A DNA stretch of 64,000 nt from Microcoleus vaginatus WJT46-NPBG5 (GCA_019359355.1 JAHHHM010000004.1:124001-188000), one strand, 5' to 3'; positions 1-9,153 are shown, counted from the stretch's first letter. Notes: generated from the sequence alone by a model not told the origin. Made by a program: numbers and translations.

Positions 1-2
1 TG

Positions 3-59
3 AAATCGGCTGATAAGATGGATGGAGCAACAACAATAGATTTGCTTGAGGGTGTTTGA
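3..59 (+). CDS. possible 3' end of an upstream gene (partial)
   Basis: One frame stays open from the left edge of the window to a TGA at 57-59, giving 18 codons that end in LLEGV. Both other plus frames close within 13 bases. It could be the C-terminus of a plus-strand gene that starts outside the window, but it is too short to identify and chance is a real alternative. Confidence 0.22.
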   Translation, partial: KSADKMDGATTIDLLEGV

Positions 60-164
60 GTCATGGCTGGCGGTGTCTCCTGCTTCCTGTGTGGTAATAA
101 GTTTAACAAAATATTTATAGTTATCAGAATTGAGTTAATTACCTAACTTTTGAAATTTTTGGAA

Positions 165-1826
165 ATGGCAGCCTTAAATCAGCGGCAGATTGTAAAAAAA
201 CTTGTGTGCATTGTTTGGAGTCTGGGCGCAGCCGGCTTATCTGTGCCGGTTTTAGCCTTAGAAACCTCATTGGGAGAAGCCGGGATCGATGCGGGGCGGT
301 TGCACAACCCCCCCTTTAACTTGCTTGGTCGCAAAATCGCCATTGGCCAAGTAGAAATAGGCCGGCCCGCCCAGTTTGGCGTAGACAAAAAGATGTCCCA
401 AAATACCGGCATTGCCGTAACGCGAGTCTTCCAAGGCAATAACCGGCCCAAATCAGATACCAACGTTGATCCCCACGCCCAAAGCGTTGCCGGTGTCATG
501 ATCGGAAATGCCAAAGCCCTGCGCGGCGTTGCACCGGCAGCCAGACTTTACTCCTCATCTGCCATCAGTACCCGCACCAAAAACCGACAGTTCCTCGAAT
601 GTTTAGCCACTCAGCACGTCGCCCAGCAAAACAGCGGCGACGTCCGAGCCATTAACTTTAGCTTTGGCGAACCCTTAACCCTTGATCCCCGACCTGATGC
701 CGTCTTAGATGGCAATTCCCCGCTCACCCAATGCATCGACTGGTCAGCCCGCGTCCACGATGTTCTCTACGTCATTGCCGGCAATCAAGGTAAAGGCGGA
801 ATCCCCATTCCCACGGATAACTTTAATGGCGTCAACGTTGCCTTTTCCAACCTGGATCAAGGAATGTTTTCCAAAGTTGATGTTGCCAACTTGGGCAGCA
901 CATTTACAGGATTTGCCAGCCGGCTAGCCGGTGTAGAAGGTAATCTGGGAGAGCGCCGGTCTATTAGTCTGGTAGCACCCGGTCGGGATATCTCAATGCT
1001 GAACCCAGACGGCAGTGTGTCCCGCACCACCGGCACCAGTTTTGCGGCCCCTCACGTCACCGCTACGGTCGCTCTGCTACAAGAATTCGGTGATCGTCAG
1101 CTTCGCAGCCGGCAGCCCCACTGGAGTCTAGATGCGCGACGCCAGGAAGTCATGAAAGTCGTGTTGCTCAACTCAGCAGAAAAAGTCAAAGACAGGGGGG
1201 ACGGGCTGCTGCAAAATATGACCCGCACCGTCACAGACAAAGACAACCGCAACTGGTTAAACTCCGATGCCTACAAAGACCAGGCCGTACCCCTGCACGC
1301 CCAAATCGGAACCGGACATCTCAACGCTTTCCGAGCTTACCAGCAGTTCAGTCCCGGCCAGTGGAAGCCAGATGCTCCCGTACCACCGATGGGATGGGAC
1401 TATAACACAGTTGACGCATTTTCAGACACGTCTGAGAGCACTCAGAACTCAACACTCAAAGCTGGGGATTCCTTCCGAGACTATGGGCTAGAGAAACCCT
1501 TAAAGCAGGGAAGTTTTGTCGCGATTACCTTAGCCTGGAACCGGCGGGTTGAGCTAGAGGATACCAACAAAAACGATCAGTATGATGAAGGGGAAGAATT
1601 TCGTGATCGCGGCTTGAACAACCTCGACCTTTATTTAATGCCAGAGGGTGAAAACGACATAGCAAAGAGCATCCGAGCCTCCATTAGTTCCGCAGACAGT
1701 GTTGAACACATTTTTTACCCCATCCCCCAAGCCGGTCGCTATAAGATCCGCGTCCAATTTCGCCAGCAAGTCAATGAAGCAACCCAACCCTATGCCCTCG
1801 CCTGGTGGACTGTGCCGGCACCTTAG
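165..1826 (+). CDS. secreted subtilisin-like (S8) serine peptidase
   Basis: Subtilase-fold protein, 553 aa from the ATG at 165. A TTG at 150 would add five residues, but the ATG sits directly before a typical signal peptide (Lys-rich start, hydrophobic stretch, VLA cleavage region near residue 32). The His-containing motif is DPHAQSVAGVM (His about 104), the oxyanion-hole region is VIAGNQG (Asn about 207), and the nucleophile motif is GTSFAAPHVTA (Ser about 292). Where the catalytic Asp motif is expected the sequence reads IAIGQVEIGRP, so the usual Asp appears to be Glu (about residue 64). The C-terminal part resembles a pre-peptidase-type beta domain. It is probably exported. Whether it is an active protease is uncertain because of the Asp-to-Glu change. 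Confidence 0.85.
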   Translation: MAALNQRQIVKKLVCIVWSLGAAGLSVPVLALETSLGEAGIDAGRLHNPPFNLLGRKIAIGQVEIGRPAQFGVDKKMSQNTGIAVTRVFQGNNRPKSDTNVDPHAQSVAGVMIGNAKALRGVAPAARLYSSSAISTRTKNRQFLECLATQHVAQQNSGDVRAINFSFGEPLTLDPRPDAVLDGNSPLTQCIDWSARVHDVLYVIAGNQGKGGIPIPTDNFNGVNVAFSNLDQGMFSKVDVANLGSTFTGFASRLAGVEGNLGERRSISLVAPGRDISMLNPDGSVSRTTGTSFAAPHVTATVALLQEFGDRQLRSRQPHWSLDARRQEVMKVVLLNSAEKVKDRGDGLLQNMTRTVTDKDNRNWLNSDAYKDQAVPLHAQIGTGHLNAFRAYQQFSPGQWKPDAPVPPMGWDYNTVDAFSDTSESTQNSTLKAGDSFRDYGLEKPLKQGSFVAITLAWNRRVELEDTNKNDQYDEGEEFRDRGLNNLDLYLMPEGENDIAKSIRASISSADSVEHIFYPIPQAGRYKIRVQFRQQVNEATQPYALAWWTVPAP

Positions 1827-1871
1827 TCATTTCTCATCGTCATTGACTCTTTGCTTACCACCGAAAATTAA

Positions 1872-2285
1872 ATGACAAAAAACAAAAAACCTAAAAGCCA
1901 AACGCAAGTAGAGAATATTTTTATGAAAAAAGACCCCGATCCATTTGACAATCCCCACACACAACATTTACATCTATATCTGTATTTAATTCCAGTGCTG
2001 GGCTTTTTTCCATCCCTCTGGACTTTGTCCCGGCGTCAGGGCAGCCGGGAACAGCTGGCAGCAAGTCGATTAGCCGTTACCTTAGCCCTGGTGTGGCTCT
2101 CGACTTACATTTTGTTAGAAACAGGAGCCAAATCTTCGGAAACCTTGACGCTTCCCCTGTTAATAATAAGTAGCGTCCTGACCTCTAGCTATTTTGTGGT
2201 CAGTATTGGCTTAATGATCCGTCTGTGGAAACGCCAGCCTGTGTGGCTGCCGTGGTTCAGCCGGATGGGCGATCGTCTCCCTTAG
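1872..2285 (+). CDS. small membrane protein of unknown function
   Basis: 137-aa protein that I do not recognise by family name. A polar N-terminus of about 35 residues is followed by three hydrophobic segments, roughly residues 35-55, 72-92 and 94-120. It ends 198 bases before the LCP gene on the same strand, so the two may be functionally linked in the envelope. An alternative start is the ATG at 1923 (MKKDPDPFD), which lacks a better ribosome site. Function unknown; inner-membrane location is inferred from hydrophobicity only. Confidence 0.6.
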   Translation: MTKNKKPKSQTQVENIFMKKDPDPFDNPHTQHLHLYLYLIPVLGFFPSLWTLSRRQGSREQLAASRLAVTLALVWLSTYILLETGAKSSETLTLPLLIISSVLTSSYFVVSIGLMIRLWKRQPVWLPWFSRMGDRLP

Positions 2286-2380
2286 AACCTAGAGGCTAGG
2301 AACTAGGGATAGGGCGTGGGCACAGAGTATTTTTAAGAGACTGAAAAGTAGGGATACAAGAGTGCGGGCTTGCCAAAGCG

Positions 2381-2460
2381 CCCCTCTCCCTCTCTTCCCC
2401 TCTCTCCCTCTCCCCTCTCTCCCTCTCCCCCTAACCGCTAGCCCCTAGCCCCTAGCCCCT
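2381..2460 (+). repeat. CT-rich low-complexity tract with CTAGCCC heptamers
   Basis: A pyrimidine-only tract (CCCTCTCC-type, about 2381-2431) runs into three tandem copies of the heptamer CTAGCCC at 2438-2458. It lies between the membrane protein and the LCP gene, 24 bases before the LCP start codon. A related inverted motif (CTAGGAACTAGGG) lies at about 2294-2306. It is of the short tandem repeat type common in filamentous cyanobacteria. Confidence 0.75.
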
Positions 2461-2483
2461 ATTTTTGTGTGTGAGGAATAAGC

Positions 2484-3905
2484 GTGCCAGCTCAGAACAT
2501 ACCCAATCAGCATTCAACCGGGGAACCCGCCTCTAATAGCCCCATGACCAAATCCATTGAAGTAACCCGTGGACATTGGCTGTGGCTGGGGCTGGGCTTG
2601 ACGGGTGTGGCCATGTTGTCGGCTACAGCAGGCGCACTGCTAGCTGTCTCGCTCTCAAGTACGCCGCTAATGCAAAGCCGGCTTAGTGCTGAGGATGCAG
2701 CAGTGTTTAGCCAAGGCGAACGCATCTCAACTTCAATGAGTATGCAGATGCCACAACTGACCCGCTCAGTCAATATTCTCATTCTCGGCACCAAAGTTCT
2801 AACTTCAGACCTCGAAGACGACAAGCAGCAAAATCAGCAGGGGTATCACGCCCTGGTGAACTCCTTGGACGGTCTTACAGATAGCAATCTCTTGGTGCGG
2901 TTTAGCCCAGAAAACCACAAGTTAGCTGTACTTTCAATTCCTCGCGATACGCGAACCTTTGTTGAAGGAGTTGGCCTCACCAAGATTAACGAAGCGAATT
3001 ATTATGGTGGGCCGGCGCTCAGTGCTAAGACAATCAGTGACCTCTTGGGAGGCATCGGCATTGACCGCTATATCCGAGTGAATGTGCAGGCAGTAGAAAA
3101 ATTAGTCGATGCTTTGGGGGGTGTGACGGTCTACGTTCCCAAAGACATGAAATATCAGGATGATAGTCAGCATTTATACATTAACCTGAAAGCCGGCAAA
3201 CAAAAGCTCAACGGCAATCAAGCGCTGCAATTTATGCGCTTTCGCTACGATGACTTGGGAGATATTGGGCGGATTCAGCGGCAGCAGATTCTGATGAGAG
3301 CTTTGATGGAACAGACTTTAAGCCCAGCCACTGTGGTTAGACTGCCTAAAATTCTCTCCGTGATCCAAGAATACATTGACACTAACTTGACGATTGAGGA
3401 GTTGGTAGCTTTAGTGGGTTTTGCCTCCCAAACCCAGCGGGCGAATGTCCAGATGTTGATGGTGCCTGGTGAATTCAGCGATGCAAAAGATTTTCAAGCG
3501 AGTTACTGGTTGCCTAACTATGAGGGGATCGATGCTCTGGTAACGCAGCACTTTGATATGAACCAGGACTCTGCCGGCTTCCAAGCCATTGAACCCAGCC
3601 GAATTAGGGTGGCAATTCAAGATAGCACCGAGCAAGATAGCGCAGTTGATGCGTTAATCGCAAACCTGCGTGAGGCCGGCTATCGGAATGTGTATGTGGC
3701 CAAGCCTTGGACTGAACCGTTAAAAGTGACGCGCATCGTGGCTCAATCTGGAGATATGGAGAGTGCAAAATCCCTGCGCGACTCTCTCGGATTTGGAGAA
3801 GTGCGGGTGGAAAGCACCGGCAGTTTGCGTTCAGATATCACAATTATGCTGGGCCAGGATTGGCTGACCCAGCAAAACCAAATCAAACCCGGTCAAAATT
3901 GGTAA
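2484..3905 (+). CDS. LytR-CpsA-Psr (LCP) family protein with LytR_C domain
   Basis: Probable phosphotransferase that attaches glycopolymers to peptidoglycan at the outer face of the inner membrane (family knowledge). It starts at GTG 2484, seven bases after a GAGG ribosome site. One transmembrane segment lies near residues 33-57. The LCP domain spans about 95-320, with the Arg/Asp motif SIPRDTR at 151-157, the KINEAN segment at 167-172 and the FMRFRYDDLGDIGRIQRQQ region typical of the active site. A LytR_C-like domain follows at about 375-470 (RIRVAIQDST). Length (473 aa) fits the family. The target polymer cannot be told from sequence. Confidence 0.9.
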   Translation: MPAQNIPNQHSTGEPASNSPMTKSIEVTRGHWLWLGLGLTGVAMLSATAGALLAVSLSSTPLMQSRLSAEDAAVFSQGERISTSMSMQMPQLTRSVNILILGTKVLTSDLEDDKQQNQQGYHALVNSLDGLTDSNLLVRFSPENHKLAVLSIPRDTRTFVEGVGLTKINEANYYGGPALSAKTISDLLGGIGIDRYIRVNVQAVEKLVDALGGVTVYVPKDMKYQDDSQHLYINLKAGKQKLNGNQALQFMRFRYDDLGDIGRIQRQQILMRALMEQTLSPATVVRLPKILSVIQEYIDTNLTIEELVALVGFASQTQRANVQMLMVPGEFSDAKDFQASYWLPNYEGIDALVTQHFDMNQDSAGFQAIEPSRIRVAIQDSTEQDSAVDALIANLREAGYRNVYVAKPWTEPLKVTRIVAQSGDMESAKSLRDSLGFGEVRVESTGSLRSDITIMLGQDWLTQQNQIKPGQNW

Positions 3906-3951
3906 GTCAAGCGTCCTTTGTCAGTGTGCGAATGACAAAGGACGCTTGACT
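3905..3951. terminator. perfect 19-bp inverted repeat between convergent genes
   Basis: Arms at 3905-3923 and 3933-3951 are exact reverse complements, with a 9-base loop. The repeat fills the gap between the LCP gene (+) and the COP23 gene (-), so it probably ends transcription from both sides. There is no long T-tract on either side. Confidence 0.75.
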
Positions 3952-3953
3952 AT

Positions 3954-4757
3954 TTAGCGGAAATTGTCCGGGTTCAGGCTGGGGGAGGGGCGGCTGGGCG
4001 TGCCAGAGCGCAATTGGGTGCCGGTGCCCCCATCCTCACGGTCTAGGAAAGGTCGCAAATTAATTCCGTCAGGTCTTAGCTGGGAATTGTTCCGTTCTCC
4101 TAGTTTAGAGGGGTCTACGCCTAAAACCTGTTCCAGCAGTTCGCCGGCCTCGCCACCATCTACGAAGGTGTTCACCGCATCGGTTTGCCCGCCACTGTCG
4201 GCAACTGTTAAGTTTTGGAAGACCCGATCTCGCGTAATCTTCGGATCTTGGCCAGGAGGAACTGTCAGCACAATCCGACAGGCAGAATTGTTCTGAGTCG
4301 TGACACAAATTGTGTTGTAGTTATTTTCAACCGCAGTCCGCAGCTCCTGCAACCCATCAGGCCGGTAAGCCTCTAACCGCCGGCTAATTTCGCTGCATCG
4401 AGCTTCTGGCGTCCAGCCACCCCCTAAAGCGGTTGGTGTTGCCCAAGCATAAGATTCACCGTCTTGAGTCTGTGGGTGGTACATCACTGTGTATTCCCCA
4501 TTGACTAACTCACAGGTAAACCGAGCGCCGTCAGCCGTTTGGGTTTCACCATTCGGATTTGAAGGATCATCCGCTTGGGGTTCTTCCGGAATTCGGACAT
4601 TAGAGCGCGTAGACTGGGCGATGTTCACAGGTGCAGTAGAGCTAAAAGCCGCGCCGGCACCCCCGGCAACCAGCAACATCCCTGCGCTCAACGATAAACT
4701 GATATTTCTAATAGCCGAGACCGAAAAACCATTACGGGATCTAAGCTGTGGGGACAT
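3954..4757 (-). CDS. COP23-domain secreted protein
   Basis: 267-aa exported protein with a COP23 (circadian oscillating protein 23) domain, a cyanobacterial family of unknown biochemical role. The N-terminus has a signal peptide (hydrophobic run at about 20-40). The domain runs from RFTCELVNGEYTVMYH (about 79) to the TVADSG region (about 190). Its conserved features are visible: paired cysteines (FTCEL, ARCSEIS, TICVT, ACRIV) and Trp residues in a WATPT...GGGWTPE stretch. The C-terminal 70 residues are Gly/Asp/Arg-rich and probably disordered. It is convergent with the LCP gene across a strong hairpin. Confidence 0.85.
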   Translation of the reverse strand: MSPQLRSRNGFSVSAIRNISLSLSAGMLLVAGGAGAAFSSTAPVNIAQSTRSNVRIPEEPQADDPSNPNGETQTADGARFTCELVNGEYTVMYHPQTQDGESYAWATPTALGGGWTPEARCSEISRRLEAYRPDGLQELRTAVENNYNTICVTTQNNSACRIVLTVPPGQDPKITRDRVFQNLTVADSGGQTDAVNTFVDGGEAGELLEQVLGVDPSKLGERNNSQLRPDGINLRPFLDREDGGTGTQLRSGTPSRPSPSLNPDNFR

Positions 4758-4841
4758 AATAAAAACCCTCCAAGATTCGGGACATTAATCGCTACACTAT
4801 CAAACCACTCGAAAAATCTGGAGATGCCCCTTTCTCTAACT

Positions 4842-5190
4842 TTAATAGTATTTACAGCACTGAGCGGGCATCTTTACAAGCCTTAGAGCCACGGAGAGCG
4901 CTACTCTTGAGAATAGGCCACTGCTGAGATTGCCGGCAGGAGCGATCTTTAGATCATGACGTAATTGCGAAAAAAAAGATTCTGCTGGCGGTGCCGGTGT
5001 AACCAACACCACGCGACTCAGTGCTTCATCCGCCCAGTCTGCCGGTTCTACATCTCGCAATTGAGAAACGTTAGTGACTTGACCCAAGAGGGCGTTTTCT
5101 TGGGAAAGATATAGCTACTGTGCTACTGGTTGAGGCTCTGAAGTGTTGTTAGCTTCTTCAGAAACAGGCAGTCGTTATATCTTTTGCTCT
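4842..5190 (-). pseudogene. relic of an SLH-domain porin gene
   Basis: Read on the minus strand, this stretch encodes a segment like VTNVSQLRDVEPADWADEAL (20 residues; start of the SLH domain in cyanobacterial iron-uptake porins of the SomA type). It is preceded in the same frame by a Pro/Glu/Gln-rich linker interrupted by TAG and TAA stops. After the SLH start the resemblance is lost and there is no barrel. It looks like the decayed N-terminal fragment of a porin. Weak point: the matching region is short. Confidence 0.4.
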
Positions 5191-5686
5191 TATCGAGCCA
5201 TTATTCTAAAAAAAATTAGTAGATGTTTCTGTATTGGCAGGCAGCTTTTCGGAATTTATTTGCTATTGAGATACTTCGGTAGCGTTTCTTGTTGGAAAAC
5301 CTACAGCTTCTTGATTTTGCAGAAAAGGAATAACAAGTAATCCAATCCTCAACATTAATAAAAACTTTCTAAAGACGAGTTATCTGATTGGCTTAAATTC
5401 TTTGTTCTAAGATATGCGATTGGCTATCTAGTTTTTGGAAATGACCGTAATGAATTTCCAAAGAATATTTATTTGGGTAAATGATATTGCAAAACAATAT
5501 ACTTTCGGTACTTAAACAATGAATTTAACAAAGATAGATTATAAAGGAATTTAAAATGGCGACGTAGTTGCTGCTGACAAAGCTAGTTAAAGGATTATTT
5601 AGGCTTGAAATTTGTTTAAGCTTTGCTCTTAATTAGAAAATTTGTCAAGACACTTAAATTAGAGTATTAGTAAGCCGGCAAAACAA
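5191..5686. other. AT-rich intergenic region, no gene seen
   Basis: Roughly 500 bases of AT-rich sequence between the porin relic and the petJ terminator. I see no convincing reading frame, RNA gene or repeat. Confidence 0.6.
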
Positions 5687-5687
5687 A

Positions 5688-5753
5688 GAGAGTGAAAAGT
5701 CAAAAGAGAAAAGCCAGAAAACACTTACTCTTCCCCTTTAACTTTTCACTCTC
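5688..5753 (-). terminator. candidate terminator downstream of petJ
   Basis: A 13-bp perfect inverted repeat (5688-5700 and 5741-5753) encloses 40 bases. On the minus strand it is followed by TTTGTTTT. It starts 34 bases beyond the petJ stop, so it probably ends the petJ transcript. Confidence 0.5.
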
Positions 5754-5786
5754 AGCGTCACTGCTAACAGCAAAAGCGAGCGCGAC

Positions 5787-6119
5787 TTACCAGCCTTTTT
5801 CTGTTTGTTCTAAAACGTAAGTGGCGACATCTTCAATTTGCTTGTCATTCAGACGCCCACCAAAGGCCGGCATCGCATTTTTGCCATTCTTCACCTGATT
5901 AGTGATCGCCTCTAGAGAGTTCATATTGTACTTCTCCAGAGCTTCCTTCTTCAGGGTTTTGTTGGCCATAACTACGTTACCGCCGCCCATGTGGCAAGCG
6001 GCGCAGTTGGCGCTAAATACTTTGGCACCGCTGGCGGCGTCACCGGCAAGGGCGGGACGGCCTAAGAAAAAGGTTAGCGTTGCGAGGGCTAACACGACAA
6101 CCGATAATAATCTCTTCAA
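5787..6119 (-). CDS. petJ: cytochrome c6
   Basis: Soluble thylakoid-lumen electron carrier between cytochrome b6f and photosystem I (or the terminal oxidase), a substitute for plastocyanin. 110 aa with a signal peptide ending near ALA-G (residue 25). The class I heme motif CAACH is at 39-43 and the axial Met in NAMPAFGG is at 83. The C-terminal [10 protein letters not shown] is typical. The ATG at 6119 is preceded by an AGGAGA ribosome site. It lies beside psbV2 and psbV on the same strand, a common cyanobacterial arrangement. Confidence 0.97.
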   Translation of the reverse strand: MKRLLSVVVLALATLTFFLGRPALAGDAASGAKVFSANCAACHMGGGNVVMANKTLKKEALEKYNMNSLEAITNQVKNGKNAMPAFGGRLNDKQIEDVATYVLEQTEKGW

Positions 6120-6296
6120 GGGAGTTCTCCTCTATTCAACAAAATTCGCACAGACAAACTTCATTTTATCTTGCTTGTTGACACCGAAAGCGCTCTCAAT
6201 TCGCTTAACGGCAATCGCGGGGATCAGAACAAGCACAGCGCTATTGAGTACCGGCCTCATTTTCTCTTCTTGAGAGACGGTTTTGTATTGTGCCGA

Positions 6297-6800
6297 TTAT
6301 AGGCCAAACGTTTCCGTCCCCCATCCAGGGGCTTTTTGGGCAGCCCTGAGAACAAAAGCTGCTAAATTTTCCACCTGTTCCTGAGGCATCCAACTTTCGG
6401 GCACCTCGCGACACCAAAAGGTTGGTTCGCTGCCATCATAAGTCATGGGCTGACGAAAGTAGGCAACCAAGGCGTTGATGTGGTCGCGGGGTGGCGTCGC
6501 TCCTTTAAGATCGCTCAAGGATAGAGACACTGTGGGATCGGGCAGAGTCACTCCCCCGACATGGCAGTTTAAGCAACTTTGCGTAAACAGACGTTTGCCG
6601 GCAGACAAATCTTCCGGAGAAAACAGACGCGTATTGCCCTGATCGTCCACCTCTAGCGGCACCGGCTCAGTTGCTTTTAAATACCGACTCACGTAGGCAT
6701 CGACACCGGCTGCTTGAGCCGGCAAGCAGCTCACCATCAATATAAGACTCGCAGCTAAAACCGTTAACAGCGTGCGAACTGAAAACCATCGGCGCAGCAT
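6297..6800 (-). CDS. psbV2: photosystem II cytochrome PsbV2 (c550-like)
   Basis: Paralogue of cytochrome c550 found in some cyanobacteria next to psbV. I place the start at 6800 (MLRRWFSVRT, with AGAGG upstream), giving 167 aa. The longer open frame to 6902 has no family support. A signal peptide ends near AQA (about 30). The heme motif CLNCH is at 76-80, then GATPPRD as in PsbV. In the region where PsbV has its second heme ligand (His), this protein reads FWCREVPESW, with Cys about 130 and no His. This change is characteristic of PsbV2 and suggests a His/Cys-type heme. Confidence 0.93.
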   Translation of the reverse strand: MLRRWFSVRTLLTVLAASLILMVSCLPAQAAGVDAYVSRYLKATEPVPLEVDDQGNTRLFSPEDLSAGKRLFTQSCLNCHVGGVTLPDPTVSLSLSDLKGATPPRDHINALVAYFRQPMTYDGSEPTFWCREVPESWMPQEQVENLAAFVLRAAQKAPGWGTETFGL

Positions 6801-6945
6801 GGGGGTGAACCTCTTTTCATGTTGGATGAGCAGAGCCAGGATGAGGGGCATGATTAAGGGAAAAGGGATAAGGGAGAAGGGAAAACACGTTTCCCACTTC
6901 ACACTTCACACTTTCCCCAGTCGTCAATTGCTGACAGATCAAGTA

Positions 6946-7437
6946 TCAGCGGATAGCTTTACCGCCGCCCCATTGCTCGCCCACAATCTTCGGCTGTATG
7001 AGAATATGACCTGCGATTTCAAACAAGTCATTGTCTGTGAGATTTCTCATCTCTGGGAAGATGTCAGCGCTTTCAATGCTGGGGTGGTATTCAGAAATGT
7101 CCTGAAACCCATCGTAGGTGGTGGGCTTTTTGATGTAGTCTACAAGCGCTTCAATGTTATCTCGCGGCGGTGTAGCGCCGGCGAGGGAATCTGGCCCAAG
7201 TCCCACGTTGGGATCTGTCTTCGTAGCGCCTCCTATGTGACATTGAGCGCAAGTATCGTTAAACAGGCGTTTGCCCTTCTCTACTTGTTTGACGCTCAGC
7301 ACAACCGTTTCACCGTTGTCGTTCAGGGGGATGGTGCGAGTTGCTTTGTCCAATTCGACAGCACCGGCTTCACTAACAAATATTTGAAACGTGAAGAATA
7401 CAGTGGCCACAACAAGCCAGATGTACCTTTTCAGCAT
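6946..7437 (-). CDS. psbV: photosystem II cytochrome c550
   Basis: Extrinsic lumenal subunit that stabilises the oxygen-evolving complex. Start at ATG 7437 with GAGG nine bases upstream (MLKRYIWLVV). The longer open frame to 7584 is not supported. 163 aa: signal peptide to about residue 26, heme motif CAQCH at 63-67, GATPPRDNIEALVDY, and the sixth ligand His in SEYHPSIESADIFP at 118, which corresponds to mature His92. The C-terminus WGGGKAIR is close to standard. It is followed by psbV2 and petJ, a likely co-regulated photosynthetic block. Confidence 0.97.
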   Translation of the reverse strand: MLKRYIWLVVATVFFTFQIFVSEAGAVELDKATRTIPLNDNGETVVLSVKQVEKGKRLFNDTCAQCHIGGATKTDPNVGLGPDSLAGATPPRDNIEALVDYIKKPTTYDGFQDISEYHPSIESADIFPEMRNLTDNDLFEIAGHILIQPKIVGEQWGGGKAIR

Positions 7438-7633
7438 GGTTTTCCTCAAAAAATTCGGCGAGAGTTTTGGATGCTCAACACAGCTATGATTCAATTCGCT
7501 CAACCGCTGTTGTGGAAACGCCTTGCATCTGCTCACGTCTCCAGAACAGTTTTGAAAGCCGGCCCATCGTTGCAGCAGGGACAAGGATTTTACCGGAGAA
7601 ACTCAGCGGTAGAACGTCCCAGCAAGGCATCGC

Positions 7634-7831
7634 TCAGGCTTGCCCATCAGAACCGGCATCTTGGCGTTGAGCCATGATGTTAGCCATAATTGCCTTGGCA
7701 TCCTCCAAAGCAAGACGGGTCTGAGGGTTTTTATAAGCAATACCCAACTGGTCGCACAGACTACAAACGTCCTCGACAGGTAGGTTGTAATCCTCTGCAA
7801 TTTCTGCAATTGACAGGTCTGCAAACCCCAT
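7634..7831 (-). CDS. small conserved cyanobacterial protein
   Basis: 65-aa protein beginning MGFADLSIAEIAEDYNLP. I recall similar short proteins in many cyanobacteria, sometimes annotated as IF-2-like, but the function is unknown. The sequence suggests a compact helical domain like a short helix-turn-helix (SIAEIAEDYNLPVEDVCSLC). Two cysteines lie at about 43-46. It sits 197 bases upstream of psbV on the same strand. A longer overlapping open frame (7603-7836) is a shadow. Confidence 0.65.
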   Translation of the reverse strand: MGFADLSIAEIAEDYNLPVEDVCSLCDQLGIAYKNPQTRLALEDAKAIMANIMAQRQDAGSDGQA

Positions 7832-7942
7832 AACAATGATGGTTGGCTAAAAGGTTAAGTAAGATTGAGCCACGTTAATATCAATATCATGCCACCGAGC
7901 GGCACCTTTCTTAAAACAACCTGTATCAGAAGTTACGAGGGA

Positions 7943-8040
7943 ATGGGGAATGGGGCATTGGGCATGGGGCATTGGGCATGGGGCATTGAGCATGGGGCAT
8001 TGGGCATGGGGCATGGGGCATGGGGCATTGGGTATGGGGC
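7943..8040 (+). repeat. 14 tandem heptamers, ATGGGGC / ATTGGGC
   Basis: Fourteen exact-length 7-base units run without a break. Most are ATGGGGC or ATTGGGC; three are one-base variants. The array lies in the 303-base gap between the small protein and accD. Open frames on both strands here are produced by the repeat and are not genes. The same heptamer family occurs in opposite orientation at 34018-34080. Confidence 0.95.
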
Positions 8041-8134
8041 AAGGCTGCGCCAACCTAAAGGTATGGGCATGGGGGATTGGCATTTCTCCCCCACTTCCTC
8101 ACTCTCCTAGCCCAATGCCCTTAGGGACTAGGTG

Positions 8135-9076
8135 CTATTCGCTTCTGACTCTTCTCGCCCCGTCATACTCAAGGAGATGGCTGTGTGAAAGTGGCACGAG
8201 GTGAGATGCAGGCGGCAGGGGAGTTGAATGCAGGCGAAGTAGCTGGGCGAGGGTGTTTTTCAACTGGGTGCGGGGCACAATTGCGTCAACAAAACCGTGC
8301 TGCAAGAGATCTTCGGCACTTTGGAAATTTTCGGGCAGCTTTTCACGCAGGGTTTGCTCGATCACTCGGCGACCGGCAAATCCGATGGTGGCTTTGGGTT
8401 CTGCTAGGATCATGTCTCCCAACATGGCAAAGCTAGCGGTAACGCCGCCGGTAGTGGGATCAGTTAAAACCGGGATGTAAAGCAGTCGCGCTTGCCGGTG
8501 TTGCTCTAAAGCGCCGGAGATTTTAGCCATTTGCATCAGGCTTAACATTCCCTCCTGCATTCTGGCACCGCCTGATGAGCAGACAATCACCACCGGCAAG
8601 CGTTCTCGCGTGGCGCATTCAATTAAACGGGTGAGTTTTTCTCCCACCACTGAACCCATACTGCCGCCCATAAATCGGAAGTCCATGACGCCCAGTGCGA
8701 CTGGAAGGCCATCGAGTTGACCGATGCCGGTTTGGACACCATCTTTTAGGCGGGTTTTTTCTTGGTACTCTCGCAGACGATCTGCGTAGGATTTGCGGTC
8801 GAAAAACTTCAGGGGATCCGTCGGGGACAGTCCCTCGTCTAAAGGCATCCAGCTGTTGGCATCAATGAGCTGGCGGATGCGCTCATCACTAAATACTCGT
8901 GTGTGATGGCCACACTCTAAACAGACTTTTTGGTTGGCCCGTAAGTCTTTGGTGTAGGTAAGCACGCCACACGCTTCACATTTGTTCCACAGCCCGTCGG
9001 CTATTTCACGTTCGTGCCGGTCGTTACTAATAGGGCCGGCTTTTCGTCGATTTGCAAACCAATCAAATAGAGACAT
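8135..9076 (-). CDS. accD: acetyl-CoA carboxylase carboxyltransferase subunit beta
   Basis: Catalyses, with AccA, transfer of the carboxyl group from biotin to acetyl-CoA, the first step of fatty acid synthesis. 313 aa. The N-terminal zinc finger has cysteines at 33, 36, 52 and 55 (CEAC...CLEC). The crotonase-like core includes [32 protein letters not shown] and [12 protein letters not shown]. It ends with a short polar tail after the LLRLH region. Length and order match the family. It is flanked upstream by a hairpin in its leader region. Confidence 0.97.
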   Translation of the reverse strand: MSLFDWFANRRKAGPISNDRHEREIADGLWNKCEACGVLTYTKDLRANQKVCLECGHHTRVFSDERIRQLIDANSWMPLDEGLSPTDPLKFFDRKSYADRLREYQEKTRLKDGVQTGIGQLDGLPVALGVMDFRFMGGSMGSVVGEKLTRLIECATRERLPVVIVCSSGGARMQEGMLSLMQMAKISGALEQHRQARLLYIPVLTDPTTGGVTASFAMLGDMILAEPKATIGFAGRRVIEQTLREKLPENFQSAEDLLQHGFVDAIVPRTQLKNTLAQLLRLHSTPLPPASHLVPLSHSHLLEYDGARRVRSE

Positions 9077-9153
9077 GAAAACGCCTAATTCCTCACTAAA
9101 TCCTTATACCTTTTTGGTTTTTATGCGTGTTCGCTCGATCCACCTATCATTCT

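Noticed and set aside
5143-5340. 65-aa plus ORF in AT-rich DNA
   Set aside because: Aromatic/Cys-rich random-looking translation with no ribosome site; lies across the porin relic.
7847-8204. Open frames on both strands rich in MGHWAWGIGHG or PMPHAQCP
   Set aside because: They are translations of the heptamer array and stay open only because the 7-base unit lacks stops.
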